A DNA stretch of 47,547 nucleotides from Stenotrophomonas sp. UBA7346 (GCA_002471015.1 DKPB01000073.1:1-47547), one strand, 5' to 3'; counted from the stretch's first letter, positions 8,338 to 16,361 are shown. Made by a program: numbers and translations. Notes: generated by a model from the sequence alone, not told the origin.

Positions 8338-8796
8338 ATGCCACGCCTGCCAACGCTGTTGTCGATTGCCCTGATCGCACTGGCCGGCTGCTCGGCCCAG
8401 GAAACCCCGCGCAAGGCCGAGCCCGTACAGGCCCAGGCCGGCTACACCGACCTGGGCGGCCTGCGGGTGCACTACAACCTGCTGCCCACCCTGGCCATGA
8501 ACGACGCCGTGGCCCGCAGCTACGGCGTGCAACGGCAAGCCGATCGCGCTTTGCTGGTGGTGGCGCTGCGGCAACTGCGCGATGGCGATGAACTGCCGGG
8601 CGATGGCACGGTGCTGGCCAGCGCCACCGACCTGTCCGGCAAGCGCCAGCAGGTTGCGCTGCGTGCAGTGCGCACCGGTGACTACACCGACCTGATCGGC
8701 GAGCTGGATGCCCATGCACGCGACCAGCTGCGGATCGACCTGCAGGTAAGCAGCGCCAACGGCGCGGGCAACGTGCGATTCCAGCGAAATTTCTGA
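8338..8796 (+). CDS. DUF4426 family lipoprotein
   Basis: A 152-residue lipoprotein: the signal peptide ends in the lipobox LAGC, with C18 as the lipidated residue. The rest matches the DUF4426 pattern (GGLRVHYNLLPT, then VARSYGVQRQADRALLVVAL and a C-terminal beta-rich part). DUF4426 genes often sit next to proC and yggS in gamma-proteobacteria. The molecular role is unknown. It lies 24 bp after proC and is probably co-transcribed. Confidence 0.82.
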   Translation: MPRLPTLLSIALIALAGCSAQETPRKAEPVQAQAGYTDLGGLRVHYNLLPTLAMNDAVARSYGVQRQADRALLVVALRQLRDGDELPGDGTVLASATDLSGKRQQVALRAVRTGDYTDLIGELDAHARDQLRIDLQVSSANGAGNVRFQRNF

Positions 8797-8982
8797 ATCA
8801 CCCCCTAACCGGAATAGGCGAACTGCTTCACGCCTGCGCTCCCTGCAAAGCACGGTGACGCGCCGCCGCGCCGGCGTGTTTTTCCCCATCGAATCAATCA
8901 GCTAGTGCAATGCCTGGGGCCACTGGCACACAACCTGCCTGTTCACCAGAGAGGACTGGTATCAGCACAAGGTCAAATTGAC

Positions 8983-9069
8983 ATGGCCTTCACGCCAACC
9001 ATACTGGCGCCCTCTTCAGTTTCCGCCTGCGCCGCAACCCTGGGGCCCGCGCTGGCCAAGACGTCATGA
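8983..9069 (+). CDS. Possible 28-residue leader peptide
   Basis: A short frame from ATG at 8983 to TGA at 9067-9069, whose stop overlaps the ATG of the next gene (ATGA at 9066-9069). AAGG lies about 10 bp before its start. The fusion gene downstream has no good ribosome binding site of its own, so translation may be coupled through this frame. The peptide (MAFTPTILAP...) has no recognisable motif. It could equally be chance. Confidence 0.3.
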   Translation: MAFTPTILAPSSVSACAATLGPALAKTS

Positions 9070-10445
9070 CCTCCCCTGTTCTTACCGCAGTTCCTCCGCT
9101 GCTGCAGCTGCAAGGCTGGGGCATGAGCCGTGGCCGCCGCACGGTGCTGGCCAGCATCGACCTGCAGTTGGACGGCCCCGGCTGCGTCGTGCTGATGGGC
9201 CCGGCCGGCACCGGCAAATCCAGCCTGTTGCAGGCGCTGTCCGGCCAGCACAACGCACATGGCGAACGCTGGGGCCAGTTGCTCTATCAAGGCCAGCCAC
9301 TGCAAGCGGCCAGCTTGCCGCCGGCCTTGGTACAGCAGCAACCGCGCGACCTGGGCTTCAGCGTGCTGGAAAACCTCAGCGCCGCGCTGCGCCAACATGC
9401 GGGCAACAGCCAGGCCACGCTACGCGAGCAGGTGGAACAACGACTGCAGGCACTGCACGCCGACGGCCTGCTGGAGCGGCTGCAACAACGCCTGATCGAT
9501 CTGCCGCGCGCACTCGCCCGCCAGCTCGCAATCGTGCGTGCCGCCTTCAGCGGCAGCCCGCTGCTGCTGATCGACGAGCCCACCAGCGAGCTTGAAGCCG
9601 CCGACGCCGAGCCGGTACTGGCGCTGATCCAGCGCCTGGCCGAACAGCACAGCTGCCTGGTCACCCTGCATCACCAAGGCCAGGCCCGGCGCCTTGCCTC
9701 GCGCATCGTGCTGCTGGCCGGCGGCCAGGTACAGGTGGACGCAAGCACCAACGACTTCTTTGCCAACCCCACGCAGCACCCGGTGCTGGCGCAGTTCCTG
9801 CGCACCGGCAGCTGCCATGTTCCGGCGCCGGATGCGCGCGCCGAAGAACTGGCCGACGGCGTCACCGCACCGGTGCTGCCTGCGCAGGTTGCCGAACCGG
9901 CCAACAGCGCCGAGCAGCCCGGCCAACGCACAGCACCATCGCCGGTAAGCCTGGCGGCAACGCCCTCACGGCGCGGCCCCAACGGCTTCCACTGGCTGGT
10001 GCCGGGCAAGCTGGCCGGGTGCCCGATGCCGGGCGTGGTGTTCGCCCCCGACCATGACCTGGCGTTGCTGCGCGGCATGGGCGTCACCGTGCTGGTCAAC
10101 CTGACCGAACGCGAGACACCGGCCGAACTGCTGGCCCCGCACGGGTTGCGCAGCTACCACCTGGGCATCGTCGACCGCGGCGCACCGCCGTTGCTATGGG
10201 CCAAGCTGCTGCTGGCCAAGATCGAGGTGATGCTGCGCGAAGGCGAAGTGGTCGCCGTGCATTGCCTGGCCGGGCTGGGCCGCACCGGCATGGTGCTGGC
10301 CGCCTGGCTGGTGCGCGAAGGCCTCACCGCCGAGGAAGCACTGCGACGCCTGCGCACCATCGAGCCGGGCTTCGTGCAATCCAAGGAGCAGGAAGACCTG
10401 CTGCACGCGCTGGAAGAAAACCTGCTCATCCGCGCCTGCGATTGA
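9066..10445 (+). CDS. ABC-type ATPase fused to dual-specificity phosphatase
   Basis: A 459-residue two-domain protein. Residues 12-245 are an ABC ATPase: Walker A GPAGTGKS (45-52), Walker B LLLIDEP (166-172), H-loop near H202/H203. The signature loop is degenerate: where LSGGQ is expected there is LPRAL (146-150), although the following LAIVRA helix is kept. Residues 246-304 are an Ala/Pro-rich linker. Residues 305-459 are a cysteine phosphatase with HCLAGLGRTG at 399-408 (C400, R406; a CX5R site), and D370 is a candidate general acid. No membrane segment or permease gene is nearby, so it is probably not a normal transporter subunit. I know no established function for this fusion; the next gene encodes a small partner. 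Confidence 0.85.
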   Translation: MTSPVLTAVPPLLQLQGWGMSRGRRTVLASIDLQLDGPGCVVLMGPAGTGKSSLLQALSGQHNAHGERWGQLLYQGQPLQAASLPPALVQQQPRDLGFSVLENLSAALRQHAGNSQATLREQVEQRLQALHADGLLERLQQRLIDLPRALARQLAIVRAAFSGSPLLLIDEPTSELEAADAEPVLALIQRLAEQHSCLVTLHHQGQARRLASRIVLLAGGQVQVDASTNDFFANPTQHPVLAQFLRTGSCHVPAPDARAEELADGVTAPVLPAQVAEPANSAEQPGQRTAPSPVSLAATPSRRGPNGFHWLVPGKLAGCPMPGVVFAPDHDLALLRGMGVTVLVNLTERETPAELLAPHGLRSYHLGIVDRGAPPLLWAKLLLAKIEVMLREGEVVAVHCLAGLGRTGMVLAAWLVREGLTAEEALRRLRTIEPGFVQSKEQEDLLHALEENLLIRACD

Positions 10446-10461
10446 TCCCCCCGTCTACTCG

Positions 10462-10488
10462 CCAGCAGGCCGCATAGCGGCCTGCTGG
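10462..10488 (+). other. Strong intercistronic hairpin
   Basis: CCAGCAGGCCGC and GCGGCCTGCTGG form a perfect 12-bp stem with an ATA loop, between the ABC-phosphatase gene and the downstream gene. No T run follows, so it is more likely an mRNA stability or attenuation element than a full terminator. It could lower or separate expression of the two genes. Confidence 0.6.
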
Positions 10489-10521
10489 GCCTTGCCTTTC
10501 CCCTCCCCCAAGGAACCCCTG

Positions 10522-10929
10522 ATGTCACTGGACAGTACCCTGCAGCAATCCGTTGCCTCCATTCCCGAATGCGTGGCCGCCGGCTACGTCGATATCAGCT
10601 CCGGCATGCTGCTGTCGGTACGCACTGTGGATTCGCACCCGCGCGAAGTGCTGGACCTGGTGGCTGCCGCCACCGCCGACCTGTACCAGGGCCCGAACAT
10701 CCGCAGCATCGAGCAGATGTTCCGCCGCGCCCGCGGCCTGCAGGAGCAGGAAGGCGCGCACTACTTCCAGGAGATCATCGTCAACAGCGAAAACCTGATC
10801 CACATCTTCATGCGCGGCAAGCGCTACCCGGATTACGTGATGGTGTTCGTCTGCCGCCGCACCGCCAACCTGGGCATGGCGTTGACCAAATCGCGCCTGG
10901 CCTTGCCGGGTATCGAAGCCGAAATCTGA
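10522..10929 (+). CDS. Roadblock/LC7-like small protein
   Basis: A 135-residue soluble protein. Size and pattern fit a roadblock/LC7 fold: an N-terminal helix (LQQSVASIPECVA), the hairpin AGYVDISSGMLLSVRTV, a long central helix, and a final sheet (ENLIHIFMRGKRYPDYVMVFVCRR) ending in a helix with NLGMALTKSRL. Roadblock proteins usually regulate small GTPases or act as scaffolds; no GTPase gene is in this window. AAGGA at 10510-10514 supports the ATG at 10522. It lies 76 bp after the ABC-phosphatase gene, and the two probably work together. The fold call is by pattern only. Confidence 0.6.
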   Translation: MSLDSTLQQSVASIPECVAAGYVDISSGMLLSVRTVDSHPREVLDLVAAATADLYQGPNIRSIEQMFRRARGLQEQEGAHYFQEIIVNSENLIHIFMRGKRYPDYVMVFVCRRTANLGMALTKSRLALPGIEAEI

Positions 10930-10935
10930 TTGCAG

Positions 10936-10960
10936 GGGCCACGCACGCTGGCCCGCCTTT
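10936..10960 (+). terminator. Likely terminator of the ABC-phosphatase unit
   Basis: GGGCCA and TGGCCC (10936-10941 and 10949-10954) make a short GC-rich stem with a 7-base loop, followed by GCCTTTCT, seven bases after the stop codon. The T run is weak. Confidence 0.5.
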
Positions 10961-10999
10961 CTGCTGCCGGTGCACCCAAAGGTGGCCGGCAGCTTTGTA

Positions 11000-11434
11000 C
11001 TAAGCCACCCGCTGCGGCCCCTCGCCCTGCTGGCCCAGCACGTCCTGCGGGTTCAACAGCCCACAGCGCTTGAGCGACAGACAGCCGCAACCGATGCAAT
11101 CGCTGAGCTGGTCACGCATGAACTGCAGTGTCGCGATGCGCTCATCCAGCTGCTTGCGCCAGCGCGCCGACATCCGCGCCCAATCGGCCTTGCTCGGTGC
11201 CCGCCCCGCCGGCAGTTCGGCCAGTCGTTCGGCCACCACCTGCAGCGGTATGCCCACCTGCTGCGCAGCCTGTACCAACGCCAGCCGGCGCAGCACATCG
11301 CTCTGGTAACGCCGTTGGTTGCCGGCCGTGCGCTGGCTCTGGATCAGGCCCTTGCGCTCGTAGAAGTGCAAGGCCGATACCGCAATGCCGCTGCGGCGCG
11401 CCACTTCCCCTACACTCAGTTCGCGCGTGGACAT
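11000..11434 (-). CDS. soxR: Redox-sensing regulator SoxR
   Basis: A 144-residue MerR-family activator that senses redox-cycling compounds through a [2Fe-2S] cluster. The N-terminal winged helix is standard for MerR (ELSVGEVARRSGIAVSALHFYERKGLI). A dimerisation helix follows, then the cluster motif CIGCGCLSLKRC with four cysteines at 113, 116, 118 and 124. I start at the ATG at 11434; a GTG one codon upstream is possible. It is divergent from an MFS gene, with the operator in between, so it probably controls that gene and itself. Confidence 0.94.
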   Translation of the reverse strand: MSTRELSVGEVARRSGIAVSALHFYERKGLIQSQRTAGNQRRYQSDVLRRLALVQAAQQVGIPLQVVAERLAELPAGRAPSKADWARMSARWRKQLDERIATLQFMRDQLSDCIGCGCLSLKRCGLLNPQDVLGQQGEGPQRVA

Positions 11435-11437
11435 CAC

Positions 11438-11468
11438 TTGACCTCAACCATGGTTGAGGTGTGATGCT
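11438..11468 (+). promoter_or_regulatory. SoxR box in a MerR-type promoter
   Basis: ACCTCAACCATGGTTGAGGT at 11441-11460 is a perfect 20-bp palindrome with the CCTCAA...TTGAGG arms of SoxR sites. It sits between TTGACC (-35, 11438-11443) and GATGCT (-10, 11463-11468) with a 19-bp spacer. The long spacer is the hallmark of MerR-family promoters and has the same geometry as E. coli soxS. The promoter points to the MFS gene, and the palindrome also overlaps the soxR leader. Confidence 0.88.
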
Positions 11469-11508
11469 GCCCGCCCTCCCGCAGCAACTCAAGCAACAGC
11501 GCCGCACG

Positions 11509-12870
11509 ATGCGTTCCACCCACAACACAGCTGCCACGCCGGCAGCCAATTCCATCCTCTCTCCCCACTACCGTGCCACCACCGTGGGCATGGTGGCGCT
11601 GATCTCCCTGATTGCCTTTGAAGCGCTGGCCGTGGCCGCTGCCATGCCCAGCGTGGCGCAGGCACTGGATGGGTTGCGCCTGTACGCGCTGGCCTTTGGC
11701 GGCGCACTGGCCACCAGCGTCATCGGCATGACCGTGGCCGGCCGCCTATGCGACCAGCAAGGCCCGGCAAAGCCCTTGTGGCTGGGCCTGGGCAGCTTCC
11801 TGATCGGCCTGCTGCTGGCCGGGCTGGCACCGCGCATGGAGGTGCTGATTGCCGGCCGCCTGTTGCAGGGCATCGGCATCGGCGCGATCTCGGTGTCGCT
11901 ATATGTGCTGGTCGCCCGCACGTATCCGGAGGCACTGCGGCCGAAGGTATTCGCCGCGTTCTCGGCCGGCTGGGTGGTGCCTTCGCTGATCGGCCCGGGC
12001 CTGAGTGGACTGATCGTGCAGCACCTGAGCTGGCGCTGGGTGTTCCTGATCGTGCCGCTACTGGCCTTGCCGGCGGCCTGGTTGCTGCTGCCGGCGCTGC
12101 GCAGTACACAAACCAACATCCACCGCGATCTCGAGCAGCGGCCGGTGGTGCGCTGGGCAATAGGCACGGCGCTGGCCGCGCTGTTGCTGTATGTCGGCGG
12201 ACAGCTGCAAGGTGCGCAGGCGGTGGCGGTGATGACGGCGGCGGTGATTGCACTGATCTTCTGTGCGCGTCATCTGCTGCCCGGCGGCACGTTGCTGCTG
12301 CGCCGCGGCCTGCCCAGCGTAATTGCCTTGCGCGGCATTGCCGCCTCGGCCTTCTTCGGCTGCGAAGCCTTCCTGCCGCTGTTGCTGCAACGCGAGCGCG
12401 AGCTGTCGCCGCTATGGGCCGGCGCTGCGCTCAGCCTGGGCGCGCTGGGGTGGTTCTCCGGCTCGTGGATGCAGGGCCACCAGCGTTTCGGCTGGAGCCG
12501 CCACGCCATGTTGCAGACTGGCACCTGGCTGATGTTGATCGGCCTATTGGTGACCGCACTGACCCTGTACCCCGCCGTGCCTTTGGCCTTGGCTCTGGCC
12601 GGCTGGTCGATCACCGGCTTGGGCATGGGCCTGATCTATCCCAGCCTGTCGGTGCTGACCCTGTCCTTGTCAGCCCCCCACGAGCAGGGCGCCAACAGCT
12701 CGGCCCTGCAGCTGAGCGAGGGCATTGCCGTCGCCTCGACGCTGGCGATCTCCGGCTCGCTGTTTGCCGCGCTGGTGGCCGGCAATGAATCCACCGGCTA
12801 CCTGCTGTGTTTCGTGGTGACGCTGCTGCTGGCTGCCCTGGCAACCGTGGTGGGCCGCCGCCTCAGCTGA
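11509..12870 (+). CDS. MFS efflux transporter under SoxR control
   Basis: A 453-residue inner-membrane protein with about 12-14 hydrophobic segments of the major facilitator superfamily. The loop-2 motif appears as GRLCDQQGPAKP, and the drug-antiporter motif region contains GRLLQGIGIGAISVSLYVLVAR and GWVVPSLIGPGLSG. A drug-proton antiporter is the most likely role. The reading frame opens at 11461, but the SoxR promoter would start transcripts near 11475, so I take the first downstream ATG at 11509. Induction by redox-active compounds is inferred from the operator. It ends convergent with the hydrolase gene. Confidence 0.83.
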   Translation: MRSTHNTAATPAANSILSPHYRATTVGMVALISLIAFEALAVAAAMPSVAQALDGLRLYALAFGGALATSVIGMTVAGRLCDQQGPAKPLWLGLGSFLIGLLLAGLAPRMEVLIAGRLLQGIGIGAISVSLYVLVARTYPEALRPKVFAAFSAGWVVPSLIGPGLSGLIVQHLSWRWVFLIVPLLALPAAWLLLPALRSTQTNIHRDLEQRPVVRWAIGTALAALLLYVGGQLQGAQAVAVMTAAVIALIFCARHLLPGGTLLLRRGLPSVIALRGIAASAFFGCEAFLPLLLQRERELSPLWAGAALSLGALGWFSGSWMQGHQRFGWSRHAMLQTGTWLMLIGLLVTALTLYPAVPLALALAGWSITGLGMGLIYPSLSVLTLSLSAPHEQGANSSALQLSEGIAVASTLAISGSLFAALVAGNESTGYLLCFVVTLLLAALATVVGRRLS

Positions 12871-12883
12871 GTGCGTTGCTGCG

Positions 12884-12902
12884 GGGCCGCCCTGCACGGC
12901 CC
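12884..12902. terminator. GC hairpin between convergent genes
   Basis: GGGCCG and CGGCCC form a 6-bp stem with a 7-base loop between the convergent MFS and hydrolase genes. There is no T run, so termination is only a suggestion. Confidence 0.35.
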
Positions 12903-12911
12903 GGCGGCAAC

Positions 12912-14873
12912 TCAATGTTTGCTGTCCACGCCTTCGACTTCGTGCAGGTCCTGGCGCAGGATGCGGCGCACTTCCAGCACCGCCTCCGGCGTCTCCTGCA
13001 CGCTGTGGCCGGACACGATGACCTTCTCCGACAAGGCGCCATCCAGGTGCGCACTCCAGTACGGCACCAGGCCATCGTCCGACTCCGGCGTGGGCACCTC
13101 GGCTTTGCGCTTGGCGATGATGGAGTGGTACTTCAGGCCTGGCACGATCGGCAGCGCCGAGGACGCCTTGATGAAGGGATCGCTGGCCTTGAGGTTCTCG
13201 ATGCTGTTGGTGATGACCGGTTCCTTGGGTTTCTTGCCGTCGGTCTCGCCGGGGTCCTGCAAGGCCATGAAAGCATCGCCGAACGCGCCGAGGATGGTCA
13301 GCGGCAAGCGCACCAGCCTGCCGATCAGACGCCCCAGCCGGTTGCCTGCCGCATCCGTCCCCTTGTGCGGTGAGGCCAGGAAGATCGCCCGCTCCACGTT
13401 CGGCTGCGGGGTGAAATGCAGCACCGGGCCAAGCTTGGCCTCGACCCGCGCCAGCCGCTCACCCTGCAGGTTGTAGCGCTCGCGCAGGTTGTTCCACAGC
13501 ACCTCACCCGAGTCACTGAGCATCAGCCGCGCGATTACCCCGCCCATGCTGTGGCCGATGAACACCATGTCATGCGATGCCGGTGCGGTCCCATTCGGAT
13601 CAAAGTGGCGCAGCGTGCCGTTGAAGGCCTTGCTGATGGTGTAGCGATTCAGCGCGATGGGGGCATTGGTCGGGTAATAGACCGACCACACCTGGTAGTG
13701 CTCGCGCATTTCCTCGTCACCCATGATCTCGTTGGCCAGGTTCACCCAGGCCTCCGGGCTGCTGGCCAGGCCGTGCAGCATGAAGATGATGCGCTTGTTC
13801 GGATCGTAGGGCTGCATCAGGTAGATATGCGGCTCACGGATGCCCTCGCCACGGCCAAACAAGGTGCGCAGTGATTCGGTGGCAAAGCCCGATTGCGCCA
13901 GCCACAGACCATAGGCAGCGGTGAAGTTGGCCGCCAGCGGCACTTCCTGCCCACGGATCTGGATGCTGGACTGGTCGGGCGAATAGGCCTGCAGCTGCAC
14001 ATCACGGCTTGCCAGTATTTCCTCCAGCGTATTGCCGCTGAAGTTCAGTACAGCGGTCACGTTGATGGCCGGCATCTCGCTGTAGACCGGCAGATCCTGC
14101 TCGCGCTCCTCCACTTCCACCGCCTGCGCCAGCGCCGGTGCCTCCATCATGGCCACCAGCTCGGCGCCAAAGCCGTCGCGGCGGTAGGAACTGCGCAGGC
14201 CGGCGAAACTCACCGACGAAGCGGCCACCAGCTGCTTGGGCACCCCCTGCAGCTTGAGTTCATCGAACTCGGCACGGATGGTCCAATCGTCCACCTGCAC
14301 CGGCCGGTTGATGTCTTCCCCTTCCAGCGCCCGCGCGCGGGTGCGCTGGAACACCACCGAGGCAGCCTGTTCGGTGGCGTAGTTGTAGTAGTCGCGCACC
14401 TGGGTAAGCCGGTCTTCCAGCGCGCGCTCGGCGGGGCTGCGTCCGCTGAAGAACAGGTACAGATAGGAATAACGGGCGGTTTCCAGCCAGGCGTTCAAGG
14501 CCGCCGGCGGCAGCTCGATGGGTTCGTTGCCCTTGGCCTTGGGCGTGAGCGCCAGCGCCTGCTGCATCCACAGCTCGGCCAGCGTGGACAGGCGCTGCTC
14601 GGACTGCAGGCCATCATTGCTGGCCACCGTCTGCCGGCAGGTGGGCAGGTCCTTGCTGCAATCACTTTCGGTCAAGCCAATGACCGACAGCGACTCCTGC
14701 GACAAGGCACTGAGCTTGCCGGTACTGAGGATGTCGCCACGTTTCTGCATTACATAGTCGGTATTGCTCACCGACTTCATCTTCACCATCGCGCAACCGC
14801 TGGAAAGCAGCAGCGCCAATACCGCGACTACCGGCAACAGCCGGCGTATCCATGTCTGCGGGGTGTGGGTCAT
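12912..14873 (-). CDS. Alpha/beta-hydrolase fold lipoprotein
   Basis: A 653-residue lipoprotein: lipobox LSSGC with C27 as the lipid anchor. The first 340 residues are a family-specific region without a motif that I recognise. The C-terminal part is an alpha/beta hydrolase: oxyanion region FMLHGLASSPEAW near residue 365, nucleophile elbow GHSMGG at 440-445 (S442), and a late histidine in SGHSVQE as candidate base. The substrate is unknown; a lipase or esterase acting in the periplasm or outer membrane is likely. Its ATG overlaps the stop codon of the DUF4105 gene (ATGA), so the two are translationally coupled. Confidence 0.82.
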   Translation of the reverse strand: MTHTPQTWIRRLLPVVAVLALLLSSGCAMVKMKSVSNTDYVMQKRGDILSTGKLSALSQESLSVIGLTESDCSKDLPTCRQTVASNDGLQSEQRLSTLAELWMQQALALTPKAKGNEPIELPPAALNAWLETARYSYLYLFFSGRSPAERALEDRLTQVRDYYNYATEQAASVVFQRTRARALEGEDINRPVQVDDWTIRAEFDELKLQGVPKQLVAASSVSFAGLRSSYRRDGFGAELVAMMEAPALAQAVEVEEREQDLPVYSEMPAINVTAVLNFSGNTLEEILASRDVQLQAYSPDQSSIQIRGQEVPLAANFTAAYGLWLAQSGFATESLRTLFGRGEGIREPHIYLMQPYDPNKRIIFMLHGLASSPEAWVNLANEIMGDEEMREHYQVWSVYYPTNAPIALNRYTISKAFNGTLRHFDPNGTAPASHDMVFIGHSMGGVIARLMLSDSGEVLWNNLRERYNLQGERLARVEAKLGPVLHFTPQPNVERAIFLASPHKGTDAAGNRLGRLIGRLVRLPLTILGAFGDAFMALQDPGETDGKKPKEPVITNSIENLKASDPFIKASSALPIVPGLKYHSIIAKRKAEVPTPESDDGLVPYWSAHLDGALSEKVIVSGHSVQETPEAVLEVRRILRQDLHEVEGVDSKH

Positions 14874-15919
14874 GGGTCAGTTCCTGGGGCGGGGATGCCG
14901 GGCACGCCAGCGCGTATCCGGGAAGAGAAATCAGCGACATCACCTGCATCACGGGCACGCTGGGTGATGCGCCCGGCTTGCCGCAACTGGGCCAACGGCA
15001 CCCCCGGGGTGAGCCCGCCGACATCCTCGGCATACTCTGCCAGATAGCCGGAGGCCAGCAAGCGGTAATCCAGCGGCAGCTTGGGCTGGATGCGGCGCAT
15101 CAGCTCAAACACCACCGTGGTGCAGTTGCTGGTGAGCGTGTTGTAGAAACGCGGCGCCTGCTCCAACTGCTGCGCGCGGTCCACGTAGAAATGCAGCAGC
15201 TCGCGCATCTTGTCCGGGCTCAGCCCATGCAGGCGGTACAGATAGACATCCTCGCCACGCACATTGCTGCGCGTGAGCACGATATCGCGCTCATCGGAGG
15301 CCACCAGCACCGACTCGAACTTGCGGAAGAAGCCGCCCAGCGCCGAGAACGACTCGCCGCGCTCCTTGCGGATCTCCAGTGAGAACACCAGCTGGCGGCC
15401 ATCGGCAAAGCCGAACGACACCAGCGTGTGGGCGATGGCCGGGCCCATCCAGTAGGACAGGATCATATCCACCGACTGCACCTGCGACAGGTCGTACTCC
15501 CGCTGCTCCCAGCGCACGTCGTAGTCGGTTTCGGTACGCCAATGGAAATTGCGCACGTTGTCGATCAGCAAGCGGTTGCCCTCGATGCGCGCGTGCAGCG
15601 GCTGCGCCACATCGTCGGCCCAGACCCGGTCCTGCTTCGGCGTGATGGTCGCCCACCAGATCAGCATCACCGCGAACAGCACGCCAAACACCGCCAACGA
15701 GTGCCAGCGCCGCACCGGCCCAAAGCCGGCCCGCACCGCCCAGATGCTGGGCACGCACCACACCAGCACGGCGACCACCTTGGTCACCACGTTGCCGGGG
15801 AACTGGTACCACAGCGCGAAACCGCCCCAGATACCCATGCCCAGGCACACCAATGCCAACAGGACCCGACCGACGCCACGCAGCACACTGACCAGACGTC
15901 GCTTCCCAACATTTGCCAC
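14870..15919 (-). CDS. DUF4105 membrane-anchored periplasmic protein
   Basis: A 349-residue protein with two to three N-terminal membrane segments (about residues 15-90), then a soluble part of the DUF4105 family (also called Lnb N-terminal domain). The conserved histidine in AIAHTLVSFGF and the cysteine in TLTSNCTTVVFELMRRI are both present; these residues suggest a permuted papain-like (NlpC/P60-type) fold, so an amidase or peptidase role is possible. I chose the GTG at 15919 because AGGAG lies 6 bp upstream; the frame further upstream is repeat DNA. It is coupled to the downstream hydrolase lipoprotein by a 4-bp overlap. Confidence 0.8.
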   Translation of the reverse strand: MANVGKRRLVSVLRGVGRVLLALVCLGMGIWGGFALWYQFPGNVVTKVVAVLVWCVPSIWAVRAGFGPVRRWHSLAVFGVLFAVMLIWWATITPKQDRVWADDVAQPLHARIEGNRLLIDNVRNFHWRTETDYDVRWEQREYDLSQVQSVDMILSYWMGPAIAHTLVSFGFADGRQLVFSLEIRKERGESFSALGGFFRKFESVLVASDERDIVLTRSNVRGEDVYLYRLHGLSPDKMRELLHFYVDRAQQLEQAPRFYNTLTSNCTTVVFELMRRIQPKLPLDYRLLASGYLAEYAEDVGGLTPGVPLAQLRQAGRITQRARDAGDVADFSSRIRAGVPGIPAPGTDP

Positions 15920-16076
15920 TTCACTCTCCTGAAAGACCCAACGGCCCCGGCAGCGCGGAACGCGCCAAACCGGCCTCAGCCGCCCAAAATGAATGGGTCG
16001 CCAGCGACCCGCGGCAAAGATAGCCTGCCGGGCGCGGAAAGCGGAGTGAAACCGCAAGAAAACCGGTCCAAACGAC

Positions 16077-16117
16077 CTGCCGTTCACCTGCAGGCAGGGC
16101 AGACCTGCGAACGGCAG
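16077..16117. repeat. Small inverted repeat upstream of the DUF4105 gene
   Basis: CTGCCGTTC at 16077-16085 pairs with GAACGGCAG at 16109-16117. The remaining sequence in 15930-16360 holds this, the larger inverted repeat at 16189, and no supported gene. Confidence 0.5.
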
Positions 16118-16188
16118 CAAACCGGGCCTGGTCCTGAAGAACGCGCCCCCTATCCGGACCCTCGGCAGCCAACCGGAAAGATCAGCTT

Positions 16189-16289
16189 CGTAGCCCGGCT
16201 AAGCGCAGCGCACCCGGGGCAATCCGCGAGCAACCTGAAACACATGGATATCCCAACCTCCCGGGTGCGCTGCGCTTACCCGGGCTACG
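16189..16289. repeat. Inverted pair of GTAG-type repeats
   Basis: A 30-bp arm, CGTAGCCCGGCTAAGCGCAG and ten more bases (16189-16218), is repeated in inverted orientation at 16260-16289 with one mismatch, around a 41-bp spacer. Part of the same element is at the very start of the window (about 5-22). Each arm begins with GTAG, like the REP elements mobilised by RAYT-type transposases. Confidence 0.82.
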
Positions 16290-16361
16290 CAACGGTCCAA
16301 AGCGACCAATAGCCATCAAGCCTTACAGCCCGCCCACAGAACAGGCAGGCACCACGGGCAA

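Noticed and set aside
7135..8889. A 584-codon minus-strand frame opposite yggS, proC and the lipoprotein
   Set aside because: Gly- and His-rich shadow typical of high-GC antisense; the sense genes are certain.
9066..10445. An ordinary ABC transporter ATPase
   Set aside because: No permease or binding protein nearby, a degenerate signature loop, and a complete phosphatase domain fused in frame.
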